Shown one piece after another: positions 35,828 to 45,339 of a stretch of 53,609 bases of DNA. The notes under the pieces were generated by a model. The model ran no database searches. It saw only the letters and a list, made by a program, of their open reading frames with translations, and was not told the DNA's origin. The stretch comes from Candidatus Microgenomates bacterium (GTDB lineage Bacteria; Patescibacteriota; Microgenomatia; Levybacterales; UBA12049). Position numbers and translations under genes: made by a program. Each line of letters opens with the position of its first letter. Within the stretch, counting starts at the first letter, position 1. The stretch lies in the NCBI GenBank assembly GCA_025451195.1, contig JANWKV010000033.1, positions 1 to 53,609 on the forward strand, read 5' to 3'.

Positions 35828-37408
35828 ATGCCCAAAGATCCAACCCAAGGTAGAAAAAGTAAGGAGAAACAGCCAGGTAGGAATAGCCCGGATGTTAGAT
35901 TGCTTAGTGGTTTATATTCTTCTGCTCAAAAAATCTCAACGGATTTTCCCAATACTTCTCGAAGGGAAAGAGATGATTTTTTGTCTAATTTTGAAGCAAA
36001 TAAAGAAAGGATTAAATCTTTAATTGCTGACGATAGTCTTTACCCTTCGGCAATAATCGTGCTTGACGAAACATTTAGAGTAGCCGGAAAACTTTCAGTA
36101 AAAGACAGAAAAAAGCTTTTGGAAATAACAAGAGAAGTTGTTTTAGAGAGTTTGGGACATATAGAAAATCAAATTTCCAAGCCAGATGCGAATTTTTCCG
36201 AATCCAACAGATCAATAAAAGTTGTACTGGGAGCTGTAATTGGTGCGCAAAATACAGAAATTAATAGACTTATTACCTTTGGGCTTCATTATCAAAGTCA
36301 GATTGTCGGCAGAACCTCTCAGGAGCTTACTGCCATGGATATTGAAAGCAAATTCAGAGAAGTTTACGGTGAAGACGATTTTAAGCATAAGTTTGGAGCA
36401 TTTGGCGCTGGAATAACAAGAGGACCTGTCCATGAAAGTCAGATGGTAGGAAGGGAAATTTTTAAAAGAACTGTTGGAGAAGGCTTAAACGACGGAGAAT
36501 CCGTTATGGAATATTATAAGAGAGTTATTACTGCAAAAGGAATTGATGCAGATAAAGCAATTGCTTATTGGTCAAGAACAACAAGCAATCTTAATTTGGA
36601 TGAAGATAAAGACAGGCTGACATTAAACGAAGCACAATTAATTCATTTCTTAGCCTTAACTTCTTTAGATTCAAAAAGAGACGGCAGTGCAAAACGTCTC
36701 GTAGATAATTTCGGTATTTATGATTTTGCACGTTATCCTGAAGAAGTTCTTTTAGATCAGGATGAAAGATCAGAATTAAACGACAGGCCTTATGTAGTCG
36801 CTGTTTTTGCAAGAGGAGACTGGAACAACGCATTTTTTTATAGAGACGAGCCTTATGTTTTGGACAACTTACACACTCAGCTTACAGCAGCAGGAGGTTT
36901 AAATAAGGGCAGCGGTTATGATTTAAGAATTATTGAAGTTGAAACAGGTGAAGATATGGTTGAGTCTCTAAAAAGATTTAACAGTAAATATTCCATAAAT
37001 AGTACAAACAAAATAGCAGGAGCTTTAATTTTTGGTCACGGATCGGAAAGTTCATTAGAGCTAGGATTGGATGATCAAAAAAATGTTGCGCATTTATTAC
37101 CAGAACATATAGAAGGCGTTAGAGATTATTTTATAACAGAACCTCCAATTGTTCTTATTTCTTGTAAAACAGGTCGGCCAAACGGAATAGGTCAAAGTTT
37201 GGCAAGCTCAAGCGCTGTTATTCTTAGGGCACCTGATGAAGATACAAATATTTATGCAATAAAAGTTACAGAATTTAAAAATTCCGGTCGCGAAAGAGGA
37301 CCAAGATTACATTTTGATGTGACTTATTATTCTCCGTCAAGACAAAAATTATATATAAGCGGCAGAGAGGTTGACCTCGATAAAACTTTATCTGACTTAA
37401 ACCTTTAG
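35828..37408 (+). CDS. hypothetical protein with possible His/Cys (caspase/CHAT-like) C-terminal domain
   Basis: 526 aa; ALIFGHGSESSLELG... and PPIVLISCKTGRPNGIGQSLASSSAVILRAPDED. Confidence 0.6.
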   Translation: MPKDPTQGRKSKEKQPGRNSPDVRLLSGLYSSAQKISTDFPNTSRRERDDFLSNFEANKERIKSLIADDSLYPSAIIVLDETFRVAGKLSVKDRKKLLEITREVVLESLGHIENQISKPDANFSESNRSIKVVLGAVIGAQNTEINRLITFGLHYQSQIVGRTSQELTAMDIESKFREVYGEDDFKHKFGAFGAGITRGPVHESQMVGREIFKRTVGEGLNDGESVMEYYKRVITAKGIDADKAIAYWSRTTSNLNLDEDKDRLTLNEAQLIHFLALTSLDSKRDGSAKRLVDNFGIYDFARYPEEVLLDQDERSELNDRPYVVAVFARGDWNNAFFYRDEPYVLDNLHTQLTAAGGLNKGSGYDLRIIEVETGEDMVESLKRFNSKYSINSTNKIAGALIFGHGSESSLELGLDDQKNVAHLLPEHIEGVRDYFITEPPIVLISCKTGRPNGIGQSLASSSAVILRAPDEDTNIYAIKVTEFKNSGRERGPRLHFDVTYYSPSRQKLYISGREVDLDKTLSDLNL

Positions 37409-37454
37409 AAATGATTTAAATTTTTTCCTTGTTTTGTTACAATCTTTATGTTTA

Positions 37455-38579
37455 ATGAATAAAAAAATTGGTATTGTTGGCGGGGGGCAGCTTGGTAGAA
37501 TGCTTACTTTTGCCGCAAAAAAATTAGGGTTCAGTGTAATTATTTTAGACCCAACGCCAGACAGTCCTGCAGGACAAGTTGCAGACAGGCAAATTGTGGG
37601 TAGCTTTAAGGATGAAGAAAAAATTAAAGAGCTTGCAAAAGAGGTTGATTATTTAACATTTGAGATAGAACTGGCAAACGCAGATGTTTTGAACGAAATT
37701 TCCAAAAAAATACCTGTTAATCCTTCTGCAAAAACCCTAAATATTATTAAAGATAAGTTAAAGCAAAAAACATTTTTGCAAAGTAATGGTATTCCAACGG
37801 CTGATTTTGCGAAGGTTTTAGATAAAGGAGATGTTTTACGCCTTGTCAAAATGTTCGGCTTCCCGCTTTTATTAAAAGCAAGATTTGATGCATATGATGG
37901 AAGAGGAAATTTTTTAATAAAAAAAGAAGAAGATATTGATTGGGGTTTGGAAAAATTAGGTGGGCGAAAACTATATGTAGAAAAATTTGTACCTTTTGTT
38001 AAAGAGATTGCGGTTATGGTTGGTCGGAGCACAATTGGAGAAGTTATGGTTTATCCTGTTGTTGAAACTACGCACAAAAACAATATTTGCCATACTGTTG
38101 TTGTTCCGGCAGATGTAAGTGAAGAAGTTGGTAACAAAGCCAAGGTACTTGCTGCTTCTGTTATGGAACATTTGCAAGGAGCTGGAGTTTTTGGAATAGA
38201 AATGTTTCTGACAAAGGATGGAAAGGTTTTAATAAACGAAATTGCGCCACGTGTTCATAATTCGGGTCATTACACAATAGAAGCATGTGTTACTTCCCAA
38301 TTTGAACAGCATATAAGGGCAATTACAGGTATGGAGCTTGGGAGTACAGATTTAATTGTCCCGGCAGCTGCAATGGTAAATATTTTAGGAGAACGGGAAG
38401 GACCATCAAAGCCAGAAGGAGTAGTAAAAGCTTCAGCAATGAAGGGAGTTGAAGTTCATATTTACGGAAAATCAGAAACAAAAATTGAGCGTAAGATGGG
38501 TCATATTACTGCAGTTGGAAAATCGGCAAAAGAAGCCTTAAAAAAAGCCCTTCTTGCAAGAAAGTACATCACAATTTAA
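37455..38579 (+). CDS. purK: 5-(carboxyamino)imidazole ribonucleotide synthase
   Basis: KIGIVGGGQLGRMLTFAAKKLGF, LKARFDAYDGRGNFLI, NEIAPRVHNSGHYTIEACVTSQFEQHIRAI. Confidence 0.95.
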   Translation: MNKKIGIVGGGQLGRMLTFAAKKLGFSVIILDPTPDSPAGQVADRQIVGSFKDEEKIKELAKEVDYLTFEIELANADVLNEISKKIPVNPSAKTLNIIKDKLKQKTFLQSNGIPTADFAKVLDKGDVLRLVKMFGFPLLLKARFDAYDGRGNFLIKKEEDIDWGLEKLGGRKLYVEKFVPFVKEIAVMVGRSTIGEVMVYPVVETTHKNNICHTVVVPADVSEEVGNKAKVLAASVMEHLQGAGVFGIEMFLTKDGKVLINEIAPRVHNSGHYTIEACVTSQFEQHIRAITGMELGSTDLIVPAAAMVNILGEREGPSKPEGVVKASAMKGVEVHIYGKSETKIERKMGHITAVGKSAKEALKKALLARKYITI

Positions 38580-38619
38580 AATTCGAAATCCAAATATCGA
38601 AATCCAAAACAATGTTTGA

Positions 38620-38977
38620 ATGAAAGAAATAGCAAAACAATATGATCTTGAAGAAAGAACTATTATTTTTGCAAAAAATGTCAGAAGTTTTATCAAAAAA
38701 ATTCCAAGAACAATATCAAATATTGAAGACGGAAAGCAAATAATAAGATCTTCGGGTTCTGTTGGCGCAAATTATATTGAAGCTAATGAGGCACAGTAAA
38801 AAAGATTTCATTTTTAGAATAAAAATTTGTAGAAAAGAATCTAAAGAGTCAAGATACTGGTTGCGACTGATCAATTCAAATGGTACTATTAATCAGGAAA
38901 AAGAACGAAACGAACTTATTCAGGAGTCGACAGAGCTTATGAATATTTTTGGAGCAATTATCAGAAAATCCGAATAG
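38620..38977 (+). pseudogene. four-helix-bundle (23S IVP/Avd-like) protein, frameshifted
   Basis: Frame 1 ...IRSSGSVGANYIEANEAQ* then +1 frame SKKDFIFRIKICRKESKESRYWLRLI... Confidence 0.8.
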
Positions 38978-39035
38978 TTTTATAAATTAATATTTTTGAA
39001 TTTGTTTCGTATTTCGTATTTTGATATTCGAGCTT

Positions 39036-39554
39036 ATGAATAAACCGTTTGTTGGAATAATAATGGGATCCGACTCTGACCTTACAGTTATGCAAGACTC
39101 AGCAAAGATTTTAGATGAGTTTCAAATTCCTTACGAAATAACAGTAGTTAGCGCTCATAGAACTCCGGACAGAATGAATGAATATGCAAAATCCGCAGAA
39201 GAAAAGGGAATAAAAGTAATTATTGCGGGTGCAGGTGGAGCTGCACATTTACCCGGAATGACTGCGGCAAATACACACCTACCGGTAATTGGAGTCCCGA
39301 TTAAAACAAAAACAATGAACGGGATTGATTCTGTTTTATCAATTGTTCAAATGCCTTTTGGTATTCCTGTTGCCACAGTTGCTGTAAATGGAGCCAAAAA
39401 TGCAGGGCTTTTGGCAGTTTCAATTCTAGGTATATCAGATACAAATCTTTCAGAGAAATTAAAAGAGTACAAGAAGAGAATGGAAGAAACGGTTTTGGAA
39501 AAAGCAAAATCTTTGGAGGAAAAAGGATATGATAAGTACCTTGAAGAGAAATAA
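39036..39554 (+). CDS. purE: N5-carboxyaminoimidazole ribonucleotide mutase
   Basis: [55 protein letters not shown]. Confidence 0.96.
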   Translation: MNKPFVGIIMGSDSDLTVMQDSAKILDEFQIPYEITVVSAHRTPDRMNEYAKSAEEKGIKVIIAGAGGAAHLPGMTAANTHLPVIGVPIKTKTMNGIDSVLSIVQMPFGIPVATVAVNGAKNAGLLAVSILGISDTNLSEKLKEYKKRMEETVLEKAKSLEEKGYDKYLEEK

Positions 39555-39557
39555 TAG

Positions 39558-40265
39558 ATGAAAGTTCTTCTGATTAAAAACATAACACGCGAGGCACCGG
39601 GTCTTGTCCGAGAAATTTTACACCAGAGAGAAATTCCATACGATATTGTTGATCTGAGTAAGGGAGAGATCTTTCCAAACCCCGTTTTGTATAACGCTGT
39701 TTTTGTTTTAGGCGGGCCGATGAGCGCAAATGATAAAACACCCAGAATGCAGCAGGAGCTTATTCAAATAAAAAAAGCGATTGATGCAAAGATTCCCTAT
39801 TTTGGAATTTGTCTTGGTTTGCAAACACTGGTAAAATCCATTGGCGGAAAAGTTTTCACAAATGATATTGCCGAAATAGGCTGGAGAGACGAACAGGAAA
39901 ACTTTTTTGAAATAGAGCTTACAATAGAAGGAACAAAAGATTCTATTTTTAATAATATTGCTTCACCTGCCAAAATTTTCCATCTGCATGGAGAAACTAT
40001 TGGTTTAACAAACTCAATGAAACTTTTGGCGAGCGGAAGATATTGCGAAAATCAGGTAATCAAGATGGGGGAAAATGCTTACGGTTTTCAGGGACACATT
40101 GAATTAACGCCAGAACTTTTTGAAACATGGCTAAACGAAGATGAAGATTTAGGACAAATGGATACAGATAAATTAAGGCGCGACTTCGAAGCGGTCAGGA
40201 CAGAATATGTGACAAATGGCCGACAAATAATTACTAATTTTCTGAAAATTGCAAAGCTTATATAA
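39558..40265 (+). CDS. class I glutamine amidotransferase (GMP synthase-like)
   Basis: VFVLGGPMSAND, PYFGICLGLQTLVKSIGGKV, FQGHIELTPEL. Confidence 0.88.
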   Translation: MKVLLIKNITREAPGLVREILHQREIPYDIVDLSKGEIFPNPVLYNAVFVLGGPMSANDKTPRMQQELIQIKKAIDAKIPYFGICLGLQTLVKSIGGKVFTNDIAEIGWRDEQENFFEIELTIEGTKDSIFNNIASPAKIFHLHGETIGLTNSMKLLASGRYCENQVIKMGENAYGFQGHIELTPELFETWLNEDEDLGQMDTDKLRRDFEAVRTEYVTNGRQIITNFLKIAKLI

Positions 40266-40273
40266 ACCATTTT

Positions 40274-40332
40274 CATTCTGAGTTTATTTCAGGATCTCGC
40301 TTTGCTTAAGATTCCGAAACAAGTTTTGAATG
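40274..40332. repeat. palindromic CATTCTGA...-type element upstream of purC
   Basis: CATTCTGAGTTTATTTCAGGATCT vs revcomp CATTCAAAACTTGTTTCGGAATCTT. Confidence 0.75.
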
Positions 40333-40343
40333 ACAAACAAAAT

Positions 40344-41315
40344 ATGATTACAGATAAACGAATTATTAAAGCAATACCTAATTTACTTAAAGGTATAGAT
40401 ATTCCAGATCTTGGAGAAAAACAAAGTGGTAAAGTAAGAGATTTTTATTTTAAAGACAATAAAAGAATCCTTATTACAACCGACAGACAATCGGCATTTG
40501 ATGTTAATTTGGGGTTTGTCCCTTACAAAGGCGCAATATTGAATGAGTTATCTGCATTTTGGTTTAATGCAACCAAAAAGATTATAGCTAACCATATGAT
40601 ATCTACTCCGGATCCAAACGTGATGATTGGAAAAAATTGTCAGGGTATACCAATTGAAATGATAATCCGCGGTTACATAACAGGTAGTACAAATACATCT
40701 ATTTGGTATTCATATAAAAAAGGAGAACGAAAAATTTACGGTCTTGATTTTCCCGATGGTCTTAAAAAAAACCAGAAACTAGAAAAACCTGTGATTACCC
40801 CAACAACTCACGGCGGAGGGAAAGGCGGGCATGACGATAGGGTAACAAGGGAAGAAATTTTAAAAAGCGGGATTGTGTCAAAAAAAATCTATGAGCAGAT
40901 GGAAAAAGCGACTTATGCCCTTTACCAATTTGGGTCAAATATTGCGGGTAGCGCAGGTCTTATCATGCCGGATACGAAATATGAATTTGGTATTTTTGAA
41001 GATAAATTAATTTTAATGGACGAGTTGCATACGCCTGACGGATCACGTTTCTGGATTAAGAAAACATACAAGGAAAGGTTTAAAAAAGGTTTGGAGCCGG
41101 AAAATTTTGACAAAGAATTTATCAGGCTTTGGTATACAGACCGCATGGATCCTTATAAAACTAAACCTCCAGTGATGCCCCAAGAGCTTATGGTTGCGGC
41201 GTCCCGCAGATACATTGATGTTTACGAAAAACTGACTGGAAAAGAATTTAAAGTTTTTGATTATCCAATAGAAAATAGAATCAAAAAAAATCTTAAAAAA
41301 GCAGGCATTATTTAA
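40344..41315 (+). CDS. purC: SAICAR synthase (probable start 40344; upstream ORF extension is repeat-derived)
   Basis: GKVRDFYF, TDRQSAFDVNLGFVPYKG, HGGGKGGHDDRVTREE. Confidence 0.93.
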   Translation: MITDKRIIKAIPNLLKGIDIPDLGEKQSGKVRDFYFKDNKRILITTDRQSAFDVNLGFVPYKGAILNELSAFWFNATKKIIANHMISTPDPNVMIGKNCQGIPIEMIIRGYITGSTNTSIWYSYKKGERKIYGLDFPDGLKKNQKLEKPVITPTTHGGGKGGHDDRVTREEILKSGIVSKKIYEQMEKATYALYQFGSNIAGSAGLIMPDTKYEFGIFEDKLILMDELHTPDGSRFWIKKTYKERFKKGLEPENFDKEFIRLWYTDRMDPYKTKPPVMPQELMVAASRRYIDVYEKLTGKEFKVFDYPIENRIKKNLKKAGII

Positions 41316-41356
41316 CAATGGTTTTCTTCATACAACTTGGGTATAATAGCTAAACT

Positions 41357-42469
41357 ATGGGGAAACTAACCTATAAATCATCTGGTGTTAACTACGATAA
41401 GCTCGACGTCTTAAAAAGAGAAGCTCAAGTTGCCGCGGCACAAACATTTGGGATGCTTTCAAAAACAAACTTTTCGGAAAATAAAGATGCGCAGGGTGAG
41501 TCTGCTTTTGTAATCGACGTAAAAAATGCCCAATATGCTTTTGCGTTTGTTCAGGAGGGGCTTGGAACAAAAAATCTTGTGGCAGACGCCATGATGAAAT
41601 ATGAGGAAAAACCGTATTATGAGGCAATAGCCCAGGACACGGTTGCAATGATAGTTAATGATTTAATCACAGTTGGGGCCCGCCCAATAAGTATTACAGC
41701 ATATTGGGCAATAGGGAGTGAAATTTGGCTAAATAATATTAAACGAAGAGAAGATTTAGTATCAGGTTGGAGAAATGCTTGTAAGATGTCAGGTGCAGCC
41801 TGGACAGGAGGAGAAACTCCGATTTTGTCGGGTATTATAGAGGAAAATGCAATAGATTTGGCAGGCGCAGCATTTGGAGTCATTGAGGACAAAAAAACAC
41901 AACTTGTTTTGGGGCAAAATTTAAAAGAAGGGGATGCGATTATTTTATTGGAAAGTACGGGAATTCATGCAAATGGATTAACTCTGGCCCGAAAACTCGC
42001 AGGAAAAATTACCGGTGGATATATTGCAGATATTGGGAACGGAATAAGGTTTGGAGACGCTCTTTTGGTACCTACCCATATTTACTCGAGCATAATTGAG
42101 GATATTTTTTCTAAAAAACTCCCTGTTCATTATATGGTAAATATAACCGGACACGGATGGAGAAAAATAATGAGATATAAAAAAAGAGACTTTACTTACA
42201 GAATAACCAGTCTTCCAAAAGTTCCGCAGGTCTTGAAATTTATCCAAAAAGAGGCAGAACTTGATAACAGGGAAGCTTACGGAAATTTTAACATGGGAGC
42301 TGGGTTTGCCATTTTTGTACCTCAAAATTATGCCGGTGATATTATTAAAATTGCAAAGAAAAATAAAATAAATGCAATTAACGCAGGAGTTGTTGAAAAG
42401 GGAGAAAGGCAAGTTGTAATTGATCCACTAAAGTTAACTTTTAATTCCGAAAGTCTTCAAGTAAGATAA
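41357..42469 (+). CDS. purM: phosphoribosylformylglycinamidine cyclo-ligase (AIR synthase)
   Basis: DTVAMIVNDLITVGARPI, WTGGETPILSGI, LESTGIHANGLTLARKL, NMGAGFAIFVP. Confidence 0.93.
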   Translation: MGKLTYKSSGVNYDKLDVLKREAQVAAAQTFGMLSKTNFSENKDAQGESAFVIDVKNAQYAFAFVQEGLGTKNLVADAMMKYEEKPYYEAIAQDTVAMIVNDLITVGARPISITAYWAIGSEIWLNNIKRREDLVSGWRNACKMSGAAWTGGETPILSGIIEENAIDLAGAAFGVIEDKKTQLVLGQNLKEGDAIILLESTGIHANGLTLARKLAGKITGGYIADIGNGIRFGDALLVPTHIYSSIIEDIFSKKLPVHYMVNITGHGWRKIMRYKKRDFTYRITSLPKVPQVLKFIQKEAELDNREAYGNFNMGAGFAIFVPQNYAGDIIKIAKKNKINAINAGVVEKGERQVVIDPLKLTFNSESLQVR

Positions 42470-42471
42470 AA

Positions 42472-42987
42472 TCAATTTTCATCAATCCACTTAGGAATTT
42501 GCGTTTGTAAGGCATCCATTTGTTGGAAAACATTAATTAAACAACTTGATAATTGCCTCTGGTAATCAATGCCTTGGGAATTAATTCCTCTTACAGGTCT
42601 TACAACAGAAAATCCATTCCCATTAGGTACGCCAATATATGCGGTATCTTCGAGTAAAATAAGAGCATTCCTTTCTCCCAATTCTTCGTCAGGTCCAGCT
42701 CCTCTAGGATTTTTTACCAAAACGCGAACATTTTCAAATTGAAAAGTTTGACCTTTATTATCAAACCATTCACCATCAATTTGCACTCTTGCTGTATAAG
42801 CAGATGCAGCGTGTAATCCCATGTACATAACTCTTTCTTGATTTATTACAGGTTTAACTCTTAACAAATTGGAAAATAATACTTCTGCGTTGGCACAAGT
42901 TGGATGTGAATAATAATTTCTCATTTCCGGCGCGTTAGGTATGGTATTCAAAAAACTATGTAACCGTTCTCTTCTAATTGCTGCCAT
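42472..42987 (-). CDS. hypothetical protein (start probably 42987, MAAIRRERLHSFLN)
   Basis: ORF with TATAAT 9 nt upstream of ATG on minus strand. Confidence 0.6.
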   Translation of the reverse strand: MAAIRRERLHSFLNTIPNAPEMRNYYSHPTCANAEVLFSNLLRVKPVINQERVMYMGLHAASAYTARVQIDGEWFDNKGQTFQFENVRVLVKNPRGAGPDEELGERNALILLEDTAYIGVPNGNGFSVVRPVRGINSQGIDYQRQLSSCLINVFQQMDALQTQIPKWIDEN

Positions 42988-43069
42988 AATTATAGGATTA
43001 TAATGTAATTGCAAAATTTTTACAAATAAGTAAATTATTGTATGTTATACTGGTACATAAAATTCCCAT

Positions 43070-44869
43070 ATGAAAAAAGTTAAAGTTGGTGCTGCGTTTT
43101 CGGATTTTGTATATAAAGAGGATCCTATTTTAAAAAAAATAAGGAAGAATAAAGTCCTAAGAGATGACGAAGTAAAAACACGTACGTTCTTTTTCCCAAT
43201 CCTTTTTTTAATTTGTTGTTTTATACTTCTGGGCAGACTTTTTTACACACAGGTAATTGCCGGCAGCAATTATCGCGCACTTTCAGATACAAACAGAACC
43301 CGTACAGAGGTTATACATGCTCCAAGGGGTATTATTTTTGACAGAAACGGAAAACCTCTTGTCTATAATATGCCTGGATTTAGGGAAGAAAAAAATGGAA
43401 AAACAACTTTTATAGACCAAAAAAAGGCACTTAGTATTTTAGCAAGCGGAAATACAAATTTAGAAATAGATAGCCTTAGAGATTATCCTTATAATGACGA
43501 GTTTACTCATGTTGTAGGATATGTTGGTCAAATTTCTCAAGACGAATTAAAAATGCCCGATTTTGCAGGATACTCCTCGCAGGATGTTGTTGGGAAAATG
43601 GGTATTGAGCAGGAATACGAAAAATATTTAAAAGGAGCAGACGGAAAAAAACTTTTAGAAGTTAACGCAAATGGTGTAGTTGTTAGAACTCTTGGGCAAA
43701 CAGATCCTATACCAGGTCAGAATATTACCATTACAATAGATTCGGACTTGCAAAAATCAGCATACGACGCAATGAATGGAGTTAGCAAAGGAGCGGTAAT
43801 TGTCAGTAAGCCAGATGGAGAGATTTTGGCAATGGTTTCAAAGCCTTCATTTGACCCCAATCTTTTTACACAAGGAAAATATTACGATCAAGCAGTCGGA
43901 AGTTATAAAACAGTAGAAGAGGTTTTGGATGATTCTCAAAACCAGCCGCTTTTAAATAGGGCAATCACAGGCGTTTACCCCCCCGGGTCTACTTTTAAAC
44001 TTGTTGTTGCTGCAGCCGGGCTTGAAACTAAAAAAATTGATAAAAACTTTACATTAGAAGACACCGGAATTTTGCGGGTCGGTAACTTTTCTTTTTCCAA
44101 CTGGTATTTTTCCCAATACGGAAAAACAGACGGACTTATAAATGTTGTAACTGCGATAAAACGTTCGAATGATATTTTTTTCTACAAACTTGCCGAAACT
44201 TTAGGGGTTGACGAAATCTCTTCCGTTGCAAAAAATTTTGGAGTCGGACAAAAATCTGGAATAGATTTGGAGGGCGAACAACCGGGACTTCTTCCAACAA
44301 AAGAATGGAAACAAAAAACGCTGAATGAACAATGGTATTTGGGAGACGATTACCATTACGGAATAGGACAGGGATTTTTGTTAACAACTCCTCTTCAGGT
44401 TAACGATTGGACACAAGCAATCGCAAATGGCGGGACGTTTTACCAACCGCATTTGCTTAAAAATCAAAAACCGGAAATTAAAAATCAAAATTTGCTAACC
44501 AGGGAAAATTTTGAATTAATCAGGCAGGGAATGGTTGAAGCGTGCAATACAGGCGGGGTTGCATGGCCTTTGTTTGGGTTTAAAGTAGCAAATACTACTC
44601 TACAAGTAGACGGAAAAAACTTTTTAGAAATTCCCGCGAGCATGTCTGCCTCCCAGAAAGAAGTTGGAGTTTCGATAGCTTGTAAAACCGGTACCGCCCA
44701 ACATGGAGACGAAGAAACGCTTCCTCATGCGTGGGTTACTCTTTTTGCCCCTGCTTACAATCCGGAAATTGTTGTAACAGTTTTGGTTGAAAGTAGCGGC
44801 GAAGGTTCAAATGTTGCAGCCCCGATTGCCAAAAAAATATTAAGTGACTATTTTACAAAAAAGAATTAA
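43070..44869 (+). CDS. mrdA: penicillin-binding protein 2
   Basis: TEVIHAPRGIIFDRNGKPL, PGSTFKLVVAAAGLE, KRSNDIFFYKLAE, SIACKTGTAQHG. Confidence 0.93.
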   Translation: MKKVKVGAAFSDFVYKEDPILKKIRKNKVLRDDEVKTRTFFFPILFLICCFILLGRLFYTQVIAGSNYRALSDTNRTRTEVIHAPRGIIFDRNGKPLVYNMPGFREEKNGKTTFIDQKKALSILASGNTNLEIDSLRDYPYNDEFTHVVGYVGQISQDELKMPDFAGYSSQDVVGKMGIEQEYEKYLKGADGKKLLEVNANGVVVRTLGQTDPIPGQNITITIDSDLQKSAYDAMNGVSKGAVIVSKPDGEILAMVSKPSFDPNLFTQGKYYDQAVGSYKTVEEVLDDSQNQPLLNRAITGVYPPGSTFKLVVAAAGLETKKIDKNFTLEDTGILRVGNFSFSNWYFSQYGKTDGLINVVTAIKRSNDIFFYKLAETLGVDEISSVAKNFGVGQKSGIDLEGEQPGLLPTKEWKQKTLNEQWYLGDDYHYGIGQGFLLTTPLQVNDWTQAIANGGTFYQPHLLKNQKPEIKNQNLLTRENFELIRQGMVEACNTGGVAWPLFGFKVANTTLQVDGKNFLEIPASMSASQKEVGVSIACKTGTAQHGDEETLPHAWVTLFAPAYNPEIVVTVLVESSGEGSNVAAPIAKKILSDYFTKKN

Positions 44870-45333
44870 TAGATTTTATACGGGGAAACAGTCGGGCTTT
44901 CGTACATTATTGCATTCTGTTTTACCGAGGGAGTTGGGCTAATTAAATTTCGGTAGTTTCCTATCATATGTTCGTTGTGAATCTGTTTAACCTCTTTTAC
45001 AACAAAAAGTAAAATTAATCCAACAAATAGAATAGAAATTATAAGAGGCAAAGAGATAATAAGTTTAACCCAAACAGGCCATGACCGCATCCATGCCCAC
45101 ATAAAAATAATTCCAACTGGATAAATAAAAATTAAAAGAAGAATAGTTACAATCATTTGGGTGTCGTAGGTAGGACCCATAGATGATATAATTTTAGGTC
45201 TGGTTACTTTTTCTTTTCGTTTTTCATTTTTCGCTTTACGCTTTTTCTGTGGCATATAGACAGTGTTGCATGTCTTTTTTGTTGTTGTCAAGTGAAGCAA
45301 AATCCTGACAAGAAAATTTCTATAGATTATCAT
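44866..45333 (-). CDS. hypothetical membrane protein
   Basis: TM segments; no family recognised. Confidence 0.5.
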   Translation of the reverse strand: MIIYRNFLVRILLHLTTTKKTCNTVYMPQKKRKAKNEKRKEKVTRPKIISSMGPTYDTQMIVTILLLIFIYPVGIIFMWAWMRSWPVWVKLIISLPLIISILFVGLILLFVVKEVKQIHNEHMIGNYRNLISPTPSVKQNAIMYESPTVSPYKIY

Positions 45334-45339
45334 TAAGTT

